DNA of 59,695 bases, from positions 1 through 59,695 of the forward strand of contig CAYVUB010000018.1 in assembly GCA_964454675.1 (NCBI GenBank). The letters are read 5' to 3'. Source of the stretch: CAYVUB01 sp964454675. Its GTDB lineage: Bacteria > Bacteroidota > Bacteroidia > Flavobacteriales > Flavobacteriaceae. Under the pieces are notes generated by a model, which was not told where the DNA came from, searched no databases, and saw only the letters and a program-made list of their open reading frames with translations. Both the position numbers and the translations under genes were made by a program. Below are positions 24,724-33,970 of this stretch, one piece after another. Numbering within the stretch: the stretch's first letter is position 1; every line of letters begins with the position of its first letter.

Positions 24724-25101
24724 CTATCCATTGTAAGATACCAGAATAATGTTGTTTATATCGTAGCTGTCATCTTCGTTGTAAATAAAAAACGTGTAAG
24801 AATGAAAAGTACCGTCGGTACTTTCAATATATATAGCTTCGTTAAGGTTTAGATTGAATTGAACGTTATTATATCGAGCTTCATATCCGTTAATGGTGCC
24901 ATTCTTTTGTTTTAGTTCGGACAGTTTTTCGGTTAAGGAAATATTGTTATTTATCTCGTTGCCTTTAACTCTTTTGAGCAGGTATTTACCTTGACTGTTT
25001 TTAATAGGTTCTACGGCTTCCTGTTCCTGACAGTTTGTAAAGAACAGGAAAATTCCCATTAGAAGGATTGCGAGTTTGAGGTTGGTTTTTGGTTGTTTCA
25101 T
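24724..25101 (-). CDS. N-terminal part of the amber-interrupted lipoprotein
   Basis: The 125-residue frame has a charged start, a hydrophobic signal (about 9-22) and a lipobox ending in C24 (FFFTNC), so it should be exported and lipidated. The visible domain (26-125: YLLKRVKG, SLTEKLSELKQ, YEARYNNVQFNL, TFFIYNEDDSYDINNIILVSYNG) is beta-rich and stops abruptly at TAG. The downstream codons continue with GEYEAYL-like sequence in the same frame, so this is not a complete protein. Two palindromes lie upstream (25158-25179 and about 25211-25228). Confidence 0.6.
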   Translation of the reverse strand: MKQPKTNLKLAILLMGIFLFFTNCQEQEAVEPIKNSQGKYLLKRVKGNEINNNISLTEKLSELKQKNGTINGYEARYNNVQFNLNLNEAIYIESTDGTFHSYTFFIYNEDDSYDINNIILVSYNG

Positions 25102-25157
25102 AATCTTTTATTTTAGTGGATTTAAAACGGCAATGTAACCACAATAATTTGATTGTG

Positions 25158-25179
25158 AAATACGTAGAACTACGTATTT
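25158..25179. promoter_or_regulatory. Palindrome AAATACGTAG-AA-CTACGTATTT, possible operator
   Basis: A perfect 10-bp inverted repeat lies 57 bp upstream of the lipoprotein start and is followed on the plus strand by TTTTT. A second palindromic word, ATACATAACGTTACGTAT, lies at about 25211-25228. Both contain TACGTA/ACGTAT. They could be a dimer-binding site for a regulator, or a terminator for the upstream TPR gene. Neither is proven. Confidence 0.35.
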
Positions 25180-25235
25180 TTTTGTAAAACAACTAAAAAT
25201 TAAAACACCAAACAATACATAACGTTACGTATATT

Positions 25236-26639
25236 TTATCTTTTTGTATTTGAAATAATAGTTTTAACCGCAGGCTGTGCAGCAATCAAAGGGAAAAGTT
25301 CGTCAATGATAAAGTACGAATCGTAATCGAGAAGCAATCCGTTTTTAAGGTGGTATTGTCCTTTTTCGGGTTCTAAAAGTGTGTAGTGAATGCCCGACAG
25401 GCGGTATTCAATATCGGCGGTTTCGGGGTAAAACTCTGCCGCCTGAACCAAATTTAATGCCGCTGCTTCATACTCGCCAAGGGCAATTAAAATATCGGCT
25501 CTTGACAGCCATGTGCTTAACTCGTAATTGCCAAGGTCTAAGGTTTTTTTGTAGCCTCTTTCGGCTTCTTCAAGAAAGTTTAACCTGTGGTTAATTTGTG
25601 CATACAGCTTCCAGTAATGTACATTATCAACATCAATATTAATGGCTTTGTTGATGTAGTACAATCCTTTCTGATAGTTTTTTTGGCGCAGGTAATATTT
25701 GGTAATGGCAATCCAGCCTTTATCCAATAATGGGTCTTCATGAACGGTTTTGTAGTAATAATGAACCGCCAAATCGTTCATTTTTAATTTTTCATAGCAA
25801 TTTCCTATACGCAGCAAGGCATACGATGTAGGTTCATCTAATGCCAGAGTAACATTGTAGTTTTCAATAGCTTCTTCATACTGTTTTAATTTTTCCAGTA
25901 CTTTTCCTTTTTCAAGGTAAGCGCCTACAAAACTATCGTCGGAAATAATGGCAAAATCATACGCTGCCAGTGCTTTTCGGTAGTCTTTGAGCGTATAGTA
26001 TTGCTTACCCAGTTGATGCCATGCTACTTCACAATACGGATTGTAATCTAAGTATTGGTTTAAAAATTCGATAGCACCATCTGTCAGGTTTAAGAAGTCA
26101 AAGCAGTAAACAATGTTATAAAGTGCAGAGTAGTCCTCCATGTCCAACTCCAGGCATTTTATAAAGTATTCCTTTGCGTTTTCATAGAGATCCATAAACA
26201 GGTATTCCATGCCTATAAGTGCGTACAAATCGGCTTCATCGTCATCATTATCAACAAGGGTTAATGCTATTTTTAAGGTGTCAATAGCTTTTTCATGCTC
26301 ATCTCTTTTTGAAAGAATACTGGCTTTTTGAATGTATATTTCTTCGTTGGAAGGCTCAATGACGTATAGGGCATCCAGGAGCTTGTCTGCCTGTTGAAGT
26401 TTGTCTTCCAAAACGTAGATTTCTACTTGAAATAATTTGAGATTTACGCAGGCAGGGTGCTGTTCTAACCCCATTTTGATGGCTTTTTTTGCAAGTGCAA
26501 TTTTACCATGTTCAAGGTAGTGCTGAATTATAGTTTCAAATTCGTTGGAATCAAAAAACAAAACATTGTTTGTTTTTAACATTGATTCAAATTTAGTTAG
26601 CGAAGCGCTGTCATTGTCGTCATAGTGACTAAACTCCAT
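25236..26639 (-). CDS. Tetratricopeptide repeat protein
   Basis: The 467-residue soluble protein is made of about ten TPR-type helix pairs throughout (for example EKAIDTLKIALTL, ALYNIVYCFDFL, AWHQLGKQYYTLKDYRKALAAYDFAI, EEAIENYNVTLAL). There is no signal peptide. TPR arrays bind other proteins, so it is a scaffold, and the partner is unknown. The frame can be read from GTG at 26645, but the ATG at 26639 (MEFSHYDDND) is the better start. An acidic N-terminus precedes the repeats. The gene lies between the lipoprotein genes and the aminotransferase with its own AT-rich upstream region. Confidence 0.88.
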   Translation of the reverse strand: MEFSHYDDNDSASLTKFESMLKTNNVLFFDSNEFETIIQHYLEHGKIALAKKAIKMGLEQHPACVNLKLFQVEIYVLEDKLQQADKLLDALYVIEPSNEEIYIQKASILSKRDEHEKAIDTLKIALTLVDNDDDEADLYALIGMEYLFMDLYENAKEYFIKCLELDMEDYSALYNIVYCFDFLNLTDGAIEFLNQYLDYNPYCEVAWHQLGKQYYTLKDYRKALAAYDFAIISDDSFVGAYLEKGKVLEKLKQYEEAIENYNVTLALDEPTSYALLRIGNCYEKLKMNDLAVHYYYKTVHEDPLLDKGWIAITKYYLRQKNYQKGLYYINKAINIDVDNVHYWKLYAQINHRLNFLEEAERGYKKTLDLGNYELSTWLSRADILIALGEYEAAALNLVQAAEFYPETADIEYRLSGIHYTLLEPEKGQYHLKNGLLLDYDSYFIIDELFPLIAAQPAVKTIISNTKR

Positions 26640-26792
26640 AAGCACGTAGTATTGTTCGTTGAAATAAATTTACTGTTCTCGTTGTAGAAATAGGGAAATT
26701 TGAGTTAATGTTTTCAACAAATTAATTAACAGTTAATAATTATATAGTTTTTTAAAATTAATTAGTTGATTTTTAGTTTATTGTAATTATTG

Positions 26793-27974
26793 TTATTCAG
26801 AGATTGTATTTAAAACTTTGATAATAATCTCGCAGCCTTTGATAATTTCGTCGTTTGAGATGGTTAACGGCGGTGTAATACGGATGGCAGCAGGCTCAAA
26901 AAGCAGCCAAAACAGTATGAGTCCTTCATCCTGACAACGCAATATGACCTCGTTTGTAATCTCTGCCGATGGTGTTATGGCTGCCAGCATTAAGCCTTTT
27001 CCTCTGATTTCTTTTATAAGCGGATGTACCAGATGTTTGCGTATAAGCTGCTCTTTTTCCAAAGCCTGCGGCATCAGTTTACTTTCGGTAATTTCTTTAA
27101 CCGTTGCCAGTGCCGCTGCTGCAATAACGGGATGTCCGCCAAAAGTTGTGATGTGGCCTAATTTTGGATGGTTTTGCAAGGTGTACATCATTGCTTTTGA
27201 TGCTGTAAATGCTCCTATTGGCATACCGCCTCCCAAGCCTTTTCCTGTTACCAGAATATCCGGGATACAGCCGTAATGTTCAAATCCGAAGAGTTTTCCT
27301 GTGCGTCCGATACCCGGTTGTATTTCGTCCAATATTAACAATGCGCCAACTTCGTCACAGCGTGTTCGTACTTTTGCGAGATAATTATTTGCGGGCTCAA
27401 TAAATCCTGCGCCACCTTGAATGGTTTCTAAGATAACGGCTGCCGTTTTGTGTGTGATGCGCATTAAATCATCGACATTATTATAGGTAATAAAATCTAC
27501 ATCGGGAATTAACGGCCGGAATGCCTGCTTGCGTTCTTCATAACCCATAACGCTCATAGAACCCATGGTGTTGCCGTGATAGGCGTTATGTGCCGATATA
27601 ATCTGGCTTCTGCTTGTTGCACGGCGAGCCAGTTTTATAGCACCTTCTATAGCTTCTGTTCCGGAATTTGTAAGATAGGTGGTTTCTAAGGATGGCGGTA
27701 AATGTTGTGCCAGTAGTTTTGCAAGCTCGACGGCAGGTTCTTGGATATATTCACCATAAACCATCACGTGAAGGTATTTGTCCAATTGTTTTTTGATGGC
27801 TTTTACCACTTTTGGATGTCTGTGACCTAAACTACACGCCGAAACTCCAGCAACAAAATCCAAATACGCCTTATTATTGGTATCATAAATATAAGAACCA
27901 TCAGCGTGGGAAATTTCCATTGCCAACGGATGTGGTGTGGTTTGCGCTTGGTATTTTAAAAAATCGTCCGTCAT
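26793..27974 (-). CDS. Class III PLP-dependent aminotransferase (acetylornithine/ornithine type)
   Basis: The 393-residue enzyme has the class III fold. STGTEA-like SGTEAIEGA (104-112) binds phosphate, LDEIQPGIGRTG (215-226) holds the PLP aspartate D216 and Q219, and LVTGKGLGGG (241-250) has the Schiff-base lysine K245. These match the ArgD/RocD/GabT group. Related Bacteroidota proteins are usually named only aspartate aminotransferase family protein, and no arginine genes are adjacent, so the substrate is uncertain. Its ATG overlaps the last base of the OstA-like gene, showing translational coupling. Confidence 0.85.
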   Translation of the reverse strand: MTDDFLKYQAQTTPHPLAMEISHADGSYIYDTNNKAYLDFVAGVSACSLGHRHPKVVKAIKKQLDKYLHVMVYGEYIQEPAVELAKLLAQHLPPSLETTYLTNSGTEAIEGAIKLARRATSRSQIISAHNAYHGNTMGSMSVMGYEERKQAFRPLIPDVDFITYNNVDDLMRITHKTAAVILETIQGGAGFIEPANNYLAKVRTRCDEVGALLILDEIQPGIGRTGKLFGFEHYGCIPDILVTGKGLGGGMPIGAFTASKAMMYTLQNHPKLGHITTFGGHPVIAAAALATVKEITESKLMPQALEKEQLIRKHLVHPLIKEIRGKGLMLAAITPSAEITNEVILRCQDEGLILFWLLFEPAAIRITPPLTISNDEIIKGCEIIIKVLNTISE

Positions 27975-29776
27975 TAGTTACTTTTATCAGTGCTTTTTTT
28001 GAGCGATTTAGTAGGCGTAGCTTTTGGTTTGGTTGGCAATTGCGCTTTTTTATCTTCAGGTAACTGTCGGGCAGCTTTATTTTCTTTATCAGAATTTTTA
28101 TCTTGAGCTTTATCTACTCGTTCTAATAAGGCTTCATCAAAGAATTCTTCTTGCGGGACATAATCTTCCAAACCTTTAATAACAGGTAATTCTAACGGTG
28201 GATCATCTTTAAACAAGTCTTCAACACTCAATGGTCGTTCTTCTTCACGCCAATCAAAACCTCTAAATTTACGAGCGTTTTCGGGAAACATCGACTCAGG
28301 ATACAAATCGCCAGACACATCTTGAAGCATACGTATTTCATCAATTTCATTATTACTGATTTTGATGTTGATACTTCCAGAACGCGATTTGTTAATACCT
28401 ACCAATTCATTATTGCCATCTCTTGTGTAATAAATCACTTCGGCATTTTTAATGACATCTATATTGTACAGTTTGTTGTCTTGAAACAGCCCTATGAGCT
28501 TCAATCCTTTTATCTGATTAAAACCGTTGGAATCGCCAATGGTATCTTTGCTTATAACAAAGGCATTTTCAAATACAATGAGCGAATCTAATTGTTCGGT
28601 TTTTGGGTTTGAAATAAGGTGAATGGTATCGCCGGTCATCTGGTTGCCAAGATTCCATAGTATAGGTCTTCTTCTGGTGGCAAAAACATCGGTAGATGAA
28701 AACCGGTCTAAATTGATGAGCTGTGTCAGCCCTGTTTTATGGTCTGCGTGAATAGAATCGGCTTTACCGCTTAAATCGCTTTTGTAAATTTTGGCATTGT
28801 AGTAAGCTCTTGTGATACGGTGTTCGGGTTTGCCGGTTACCATAATGGTATCGCTGTGCATGTAAATGGAATCCCGTTCCTGAACGGTGATTGCCAGCGC
28901 ACGTTTTGTAATAAACATAGAATCCTGCGCGCGCCATACTTCGGCATAATGCCCTCGTGCAATACTGTTGTTAATGGTATCGGTAACGACAATATTATTG
29001 GTGGCAGATGCAAAATTGATTTTCCGGTCAAAATATATGCTGTCGCCTTCAACGATGCGGTTGTCGTAATTGATTTTTGAGTTTTTTACAAAATAGCCCG
29101 TATCATTTTTGGTATCGTAAAAACCTCGTTCGGTATAAATGGTGCTTGTTTCGCCAACAATGGTCGATGGGTCGTACATATAAGCATGACCGGACTCGGT
29201 ATAATAGTCAAGATGCTCGGTGTTAAGGGTATATTCGGGGTTTACCAATACCACATCCTGCACAAACCGGTATTTTTTTTGCTCCATATAATAACGGCCT
29301 ATCACACTGTTGATAGTCCCCGATGAATCTCTTACTACTTGTCCGTGCGATTTGTAATAGGCTTGCTGCTTGATACGGTCAAAATACAAAGTATCTGTCG
29401 TTAATACCGATTTTGGTTCGGTCAGGATAACATTGCCGCTTGCAAATGCCAGTTGGGTTTTACCGCTGTATTCGGCATATCTGGCAGTCATATTTATGGT
29501 ATCGCCTTGTTTCATAATCACATTGCTGTAGGCTTCCATAAAATCTTCCTTTTCATAATATACGGCACGGTCGCACCACATATTGACACCTTCGTGGATA
29601 AAATGAACCTGTTGGGTATAATCTCTTGTAAATACGGTAACGCCTTCGCCTTTTAAGCTGTCGGAAGTAGCAAAACCGGAATACTCAATGCGTATTTTTT
29701 TTGAGGTTTGCGCTGTGGACGAAACACCAAAAATCAAACAAAGACATATAAAGATTATAGGTTTTAGTGCGTTCAA
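27974..29776 (-). CDS. OstA-like protein (LptA/LptD N-terminal-type LPS transport)
   Basis: The 600-residue periplasmic protein has a signal peptide (about 1-22). It then has many beta-jellyroll repeats of the OstA/LptA type (VTVFTRDYTQQVHFIHEGVNMWCD, AYSNVIMKQGDTINMTARYAEYSGKT, LTDTLYFDRIKQQAYY and further alternating repeats to about residue 470). The C-terminal 100 residues are charged and low-complexity (KDKNSDKENK to PTKPKATPTK). It is likely to take part in LPS passage across the periplasm, although Bacteroidota OstA-like proteins are poorly characterised. No ATG is available, so translation probably starts at TTG (29776). A TATTTTTG box lies 20 bp upstream. Confidence 0.85.
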   Translation of the reverse strand: MNALKPIIFICLCLIFGVSSTAQTSKKIRIEYSGFATSDSLKGEGVTVFTRDYTQQVHFIHEGVNMWCDRAVYYEKEDFMEAYSNVIMKQGDTINMTARYAEYSGKTQLAFASGNVILTEPKSVLTTDTLYFDRIKQQAYYKSHGQVVRDSSGTINSVIGRYYMEQKKYRFVQDVVLVNPEYTLNTEHLDYYTESGHAYMYDPSTIVGETSTIYTERGFYDTKNDTGYFVKNSKINYDNRIVEGDSIYFDRKINFASATNNIVVTDTINNSIARGHYAEVWRAQDSMFITKRALAITVQERDSIYMHSDTIMVTGKPEHRITRAYYNAKIYKSDLSGKADSIHADHKTGLTQLINLDRFSSTDVFATRRRPILWNLGNQMTGDTIHLISNPKTEQLDSLIVFENAFVISKDTIGDSNGFNQIKGLKLIGLFQDNKLYNIDVIKNAEVIYYTRDGNNELVGINKSRSGSINIKISNNEIDEIRMLQDVSGDLYPESMFPENARKFRGFDWREEERPLSVEDLFKDDPPLELPVIKGLEDYVPQEEFFDEALLERVDKAQDKNSDKENKAARQLPEDKKAQLPTKPKATPTKSLKKSTDKSN

Positions 29777-29795
29777 TGTGATAATTAATTTGCTG

Positions 29796-29803
29796 CAAAA
29801 ATA
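29796..29803 (-). promoter_or_regulatory. Putative -7 box for the OstA-like gene
   Basis: The minus strand reads TATTTTTG, matching TAnnTTTG, 20 bp before the TTG start codon. The best -33-like TTG lies 15 bp upstream, closer than usual. Confidence 0.4.
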
Positions 29804-29899
29804 ACTATATTATGTGTGCAATATTGTTGAAAGGCAAAAGTTTTAACACTTAGTAATAGTAAAGCTTCAAAAAAGATTTCAAAAGATATAAATAATAAG

Positions 29900-31171
29900 C
29901 TACCTCACAATCGTCTGCTTTCTGTCAGGACCTACAGAGACGATGGTAATGGGGATTTCCAGCTCTTTTTCTAAAAATTCAATATAATCGTTTAATGCCT
30001 TTGGCATTTGCGAGTTTTCGGTCATGGCGGTCAAATCTTCATTCCAGCCTTTAAATTCGGTGTAAACAGGTGTGACGCTTTCTTCTTCAATGTTATAAGG
30101 CAAATGAAAGATTTCTGTACCGTTATACTTGTATGAGGTACAAACTTTTAATGTTTTAAAGCCCGATAATACATCGCCTTTCATCATAATCAATTTGGTC
30201 ACGCCGTTTATCTGGCAGGCATAACGCAAGGCTACAAGGTCCAGCCATCCGCAGCGTCTTTTACGTCCGGTAGTTGCGCCAAATTCATGGCCTACGCGGC
30301 ACATGGTTTCGCCGTCTTCATCAAACAGTTCGGTAGGGAATGGTCCTGAGCCTACTCGTGTGGTGTATGCTTTAAAGATACCATATACATCGCCTATCTG
30401 GTTTGGTGCAATGCCTAACCCCGTGCAGGCGCCGGCAGCAGTGGTATTTGAAGATGTTACAAACGGATACGTCCCGAAGTCGATATCTAACAGTGAGCCT
30501 TGAGCACCTTCGGCAAGAATGGATTTTCCTGATTTTTGTGCCTGATGCAGATATTCTTCAGAGTCTATAAAGGTTAAGGTTTTTAAGGTTTCGACAGCAT
30601 TGAAAAACTCGATTTCCAGTTCGGGTAAATCATATTGCACATCTGCGTTGTAAAACGCTATCATGGCTTCGTGCTTGTCTGCCAATGCACGGTATCTGTC
30701 TTTCCAGTCGGCAAGTTCAATATCGCCTACTCTTATACCGTTACGTCCGGTTTTATCCATATAGGTTGGGCCTATACCTTTAAGGGTTGAGCCTATTTTT
30801 GCTTTTCCTTTTGAGGCTTCGCTTGCGGCATCCAGTAAACGGTGTGTAGGCAGAATGATATGTGCTTTGCGTGAAATGAGCAATGATTTTTTGTAGTCAA
30901 TACCTTGCTCTGCAAGTTTGTCCAATTCTTTTTTGAAAATGACAGGATCTATCACAACACCGTTACCAACCAGATTGATAGTGCCTTCATGAAAAATTCC
31001 CGAAGGTATGGTGTGAAGCACGTGTTTTTGTCCGTTGAAAACCAATGTGTGTCCTGCGTTTGGTCCGCCCTGAAAGCGTGCAATGATGTTGTATTTGGTG
31101 GTCAATACATCGACAATTTTTCCTTTGCCTTCATCGCCCCATTGTAATCCAAGTAGTAAATCTACTGCCAT
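29900..31171 (-). CDS. purA: Adenylosuccinate synthetase
   Basis: The enzyme joins IMP and aspartate with GTP to make adenylosuccinate, the first committed step to AMP. The 423-residue protein has the GTP-binding GLQWGDEGKGKIVD loop (about 8-21), with the catalytic aspartate in GDEGKGK and the histidine in GPNAGHT. GSTLKGIGPTYMDK (IMP site), GAQGSLLDIDFGTYP and the C-terminal GPDRKQTI also match. Length is normal. It lies 8 bp after the fur-type gene on the same strand, so the two are probably co-transcribed. Confidence 0.96.
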   Translation of the reverse strand: MAVDLLLGLQWGDEGKGKIVDVLTTKYNIIARFQGGPNAGHTLVFNGQKHVLHTIPSGIFHEGTINLVGNGVVIDPVIFKKELDKLAEQGIDYKKSLLISRKAHIILPTHRLLDAASEASKGKAKIGSTLKGIGPTYMDKTGRNGIRVGDIELADWKDRYRALADKHEAMIAFYNADVQYDLPELEIEFFNAVETLKTLTFIDSEEYLHQAQKSGKSILAEGAQGSLLDIDFGTYPFVTSSNTTAAGACTGLGIAPNQIGDVYGIFKAYTTRVGSGPFPTELFDEDGETMCRVGHEFGATTGRKRRCGWLDLVALRYACQINGVTKLIMMKGDVLSGFKTLKVCTSYKYNGTEIFHLPYNIEEESVTPVYTEFKGWNEDLTAMTENSQMPKALNDYIEFLEKELEIPITIVSVGPDRKQTIVR

Positions 31172-31179
31172 TATAAAAA

Positions 31180-31635
31180 TTAATTAGAGGGTTTGTTTTT
31201 TGTTCCGTAAAAGTAAAGTGAGTGGTTTGAAATAGAAATATCAAATACTTCTTCAATTGTTTTTTTGATAGATTGAATGCGCGGGTCGCAAAATTCAATA
31301 ACTTCACCGGTATCGGTAAGTATAACGTGGTCGTGCTGTTTGTCAAAATATGATTTTTCATAATGCGCCTGGTTTTGCCCAAACTGGTGTTTGCGTACCA
31401 AAGCACATTCTAAAAGCAGCTCGATAGTGTTGTATAGCGTTGCACGGCTTACACGATAGTTTTTATTTTTCATTTTGATATACAGTGATTCTATATCAAA
31501 ATGCTCCTCGCTATCGTAAATTTCCTGAAGTATGGCGTAACGCTCAGGGGTTTTGCGGTGACCTTTGTTTTCAAGATAGGCTGTAAATACGTTTTTTACA
31601 ATTTCCTGATTGGTATGTTCTGTTTTTACACTCAT
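31180..31635 (-). CDS. Fur-family transcriptional regulator
   Basis: The 151-residue protein has a winged helix (about 15-85, with RVSRATLYNTIELLLE as recognition helix) and a dimerisation domain with a metal site in QHDHVILTDTGEVIEFCDP (H101, D102, H103). It has two cysteines, C77 and C116, and neither lies in a CxxC pair, so the structural zinc site of classic Fur/PerR is absent. It may sense iron, peroxide or zinc, and the sequence does not decide. It lies between relA/spoT and purA. A TAATTTTG box (minus strand, 31660-31667) and a palindrome (31643-31659) precede the start, so it may have its own promoter and autoregulatory site. Confidence 0.88.
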   Translation of the reverse strand: MSVKTEHTNQEIVKNVFTAYLENKGHRKTPERYAILQEIYDSEEHFDIESLYIKMKNKNYRVSRATLYNTIELLLECALVRKHQFGQNQAHYEKSYFDKQHDHVILTDTGEVIEFCDPRIQSIKKTIEEVFDISISNHSLYFYGTKNKPSN

Positions 31636-31659
31636 GATCTAATCCCGAAGTTTCAGGGA

Positions 31660-31667
31660 CAAAATTA
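31660..31667 (-). promoter_or_regulatory. Putative -7 box for the fur-type gene
   Basis: The minus strand reads TAATTTTG, a full match to TAnnTTTG, 25 bp ahead of the ATG. It abuts the imperfect palindrome TCCCGAAGTTTCAGGGA, which could be an operator. Confidence 0.35.
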
Positions 31668-31672
31668 CGATT

Positions 31673-33883
31673 TTATACTCTTGTAACCTTATCAATACCA
31701 TTAATTTTTTTAAGATTTTCAATCAATTTTTTAAGCATTGTGTTATTTTTTACAATAACAGTGATTTTTCCTGAAAAAACGCCGTCATCACTTTGAAAAC
31801 TGATGCTTTTCATATTAACATGCATGTTTGCCGATATAACTTTTGTGATGTTGTTAACGAGCCCGAGGTTATCAATACCCGATAAGATTAACTGCGCCGT
31901 AAAATCCTGCTGTGATGAGTCTATCCATTTTGCCTGCATAATGCGGTAGGCGTAATTGGATTGCAGGCTCAAAGCATTCGGGCAGTTTTTTTTATGGATT
32001 TTAATACCTTCATTAATGCTTAAAAACCCAAAAACTTCATCGCCGGGAATAGGGTTGCAGCACGTTGCTATTTTATAATCCAGTTTTTCTTCTTCTTTGC
32101 CAAAAACGAGCATGTCATAATTGGCTGTAATTTCTTCTTTATCAATATCCTGAACTACGGTTGGTTTACGAATTTTACTTTTTATGTAACTCATAAAACG
32201 GCCGCTTCGGGATGACGCAAAGTCTTTGAGCATCGCATTGTCAATACTTCCGTTACCAACTCTGTAAAACAAATCGAGGCTTGTTTTGAGTTTGAAGTGT
32301 ACAACCATATCGTTTATGGCTTTCTCGTCAAGATTGATTTTAAGCTGCTTTAATTTTCTTCTTAAAAGTTCTTTTCCGTCTTCGGCAAGGATTTTATTTT
32401 CGTCTTTTAAAGATGATTTGATTTTGCTTCTCGCTTTTGAAGTTGTAGCATAATCCAACCAGTTAGGGTTGGGTTTGGCATTTTCTGAGGTAAGTATTTC
32501 TACCTGGTCGCCGCTTTGCAGTTCGTGGCTTAACGGGACGAGCTTTCCGTTGACTTTGGCACCCCGGGTTTTCATGCCTATTTCGGTATGAACACTAAAG
32601 GCAAAATCGAGTGGTGTGGCACCTTTGGGCAGAGATTTTAAATCGCCTTTGGGTGAAAACACGTAAATTTCTTTTGAGTATAGATTGAGTTTGAATTGTT
32701 CTACAAAATCGACGGCATTGGTTTCGTTGTTTTCCAGGGCTTCCTGCAATTTGTCAATCCAGGTGTCGAGGGCATCTTCTTGGTTGCCTTGTTTGTATTT
32801 GTAATGTGCGGCATAGCCTTTTTCGGCAATTTCGTTCATTCGCTCGCTGCGTACCTGCACTTCAACCCATCTGCCTTTTGGTCCCATAACGGTAATGTGC
32901 AAAGCTTCATAACCTGTTGATTTGGGCGATGAAATCCAATCGCGAAGCCGTGTTGGGTTTGGTATAAAGTGGTCGGTTACTATGGAATAGATTTTCCATG
33001 CGAGAAATTTTTCGTTTGCCAAATCAGATTTGTAAATGATACGCACAGCAAACTTGTCGTAAATTTCATCAAAACTTACGCCTTGCTTTACCATTTTCCG
33101 GCGTATGGAATAAATGGATTTAGGGCGGCCTTTGATGTCATACTCCAAACCTTCTCTGTCTAAAGATTCCTGAATGACTTTTGAAAAATCTTTTATGTAC
33201 GCATCCTGTTCTTCTTTGCTTTCTTTTATTTTGTTAAAGATGTCGTTGTAAATTTCAGGTTCGGTGTATTTTAAGCCTAAATCTTCGAGCTGGGTTTTGA
33301 TATTGTAAAGTCCTATACGGTGCGCAAGTGGCGCGTAGATGTACAGGGTTTCTGAGGCAATTTTTTCCTGCTTGTCAGACCTCATGGAATCCATGGTTTG
33401 CATGTTGTGAAGCCTGTCGGCAATTTTAATGATAATCACGCGTACATCTTCATTGAGTGTAAGCAGCATTTTCCTGAAATTTTCTGCCTGCGTGGAAACA
33501 TCTGTATCGTTGTCTTTGTTTAACGATGATATTTTTGTTAATCCGTCAACAATGCGGGCAACCGTTTTCCCAAAACGGGATTCGATGTCGGCAAGTGTGT
33601 AGTTTGGATTGTCTTCTACTACATCATGAAGCAATGCGGCAGCAATACATGTTGCATCCAGTCCTATTTCGCTTGCTACGATTTTTGCAACTGCAATAGG
33701 ATGGAATATATAGGCTTCGCCCGATTTTCGGCGTTGGTCTTTATGCGCATCAACTGCTACGTCAAAAGCACCCCGTATGAGTTTTTTATCGTCGGCAGTA
33801 AGTGTTAAATAACTTACTTTTAACAGCTCTTTGTAGGCTTTGGTGATAGCTGCATTTTCTTTTTCAATCTCTAATTCTGTCAT
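31673..33883 (-). CDS. Bifunctional (p)ppGpp synthetase/hydrolase (RelA/SpoT homologue)
   Basis: The enzyme makes and degrades the stringent-response alarmone. The 736-residue protein has an HD hydrolase domain with H61, H86/D87 (LLHDVVED) and ADRLHNMQ, so hydrolysis should be active. The synthetase domain has GRPKSIYSIRRKM (ATP-binding) and WVEVQVRSERM. A TGS domain (about 400-465, IYVFSPKGDLKSLPKGATPLDF), a zinc-finger/helical region (TCCNPIPGD) and a C-terminal ACT domain follow. This is the usual long Rel form, and as the only such gene in the window it is likely the main Rel/SpoT enzyme. The fur-type gene follows after 37 bp. Confidence 0.95.
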   Translation of the reverse strand: MTELEIEKENAAITKAYKELLKVSYLTLTADDKKLIRGAFDVAVDAHKDQRRKSGEAYIFHPIAVAKIVASEIGLDATCIAAALLHDVVEDNPNYTLADIESRFGKTVARIVDGLTKISSLNKDNDTDVSTQAENFRKMLLTLNEDVRVIIIKIADRLHNMQTMDSMRSDKQEKIASETLYIYAPLAHRIGLYNIKTQLEDLGLKYTEPEIYNDIFNKIKESKEEQDAYIKDFSKVIQESLDREGLEYDIKGRPKSIYSIRRKMVKQGVSFDEIYDKFAVRIIYKSDLANEKFLAWKIYSIVTDHFIPNPTRLRDWISSPKSTGYEALHITVMGPKGRWVEVQVRSERMNEIAEKGYAAHYKYKQGNQEDALDTWIDKLQEALENNETNAVDFVEQFKLNLYSKEIYVFSPKGDLKSLPKGATPLDFAFSVHTEIGMKTRGAKVNGKLVPLSHELQSGDQVEILTSENAKPNPNWLDYATTSKARSKIKSSLKDENKILAEDGKELLRRKLKQLKINLDEKAINDMVVHFKLKTSLDLFYRVGNGSIDNAMLKDFASSRSGRFMSYIKSKIRKPTVVQDIDKEEITANYDMLVFGKEEEKLDYKIATCCNPIPGDEVFGFLSINEGIKIHKKNCPNALSLQSNYAYRIMQAKWIDSSQQDFTAQLILSGIDNLGLVNNITKVISANMHVNMKSISFQSDDGVFSGKITVIVKNNTMLKKLIENLKKINGIDKVTRV

Positions 33884-33970
33884 AAACTAAATTTAAGACA
33901 AAGAAAATTAATGGGCAATAGTTTTTTAAATTAAGAATTAATAAAATTGAAAATTTTAAAATGTGTTGTA

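Noticed and set aside
24724..24726. TAG read as pyrrolysine or other recoding
   Set aside because: Nothing in the window supports pyrrolysine use, and other genes here end in TAG normally (the lipoprotein call aside). A point mutation or error is simpler.
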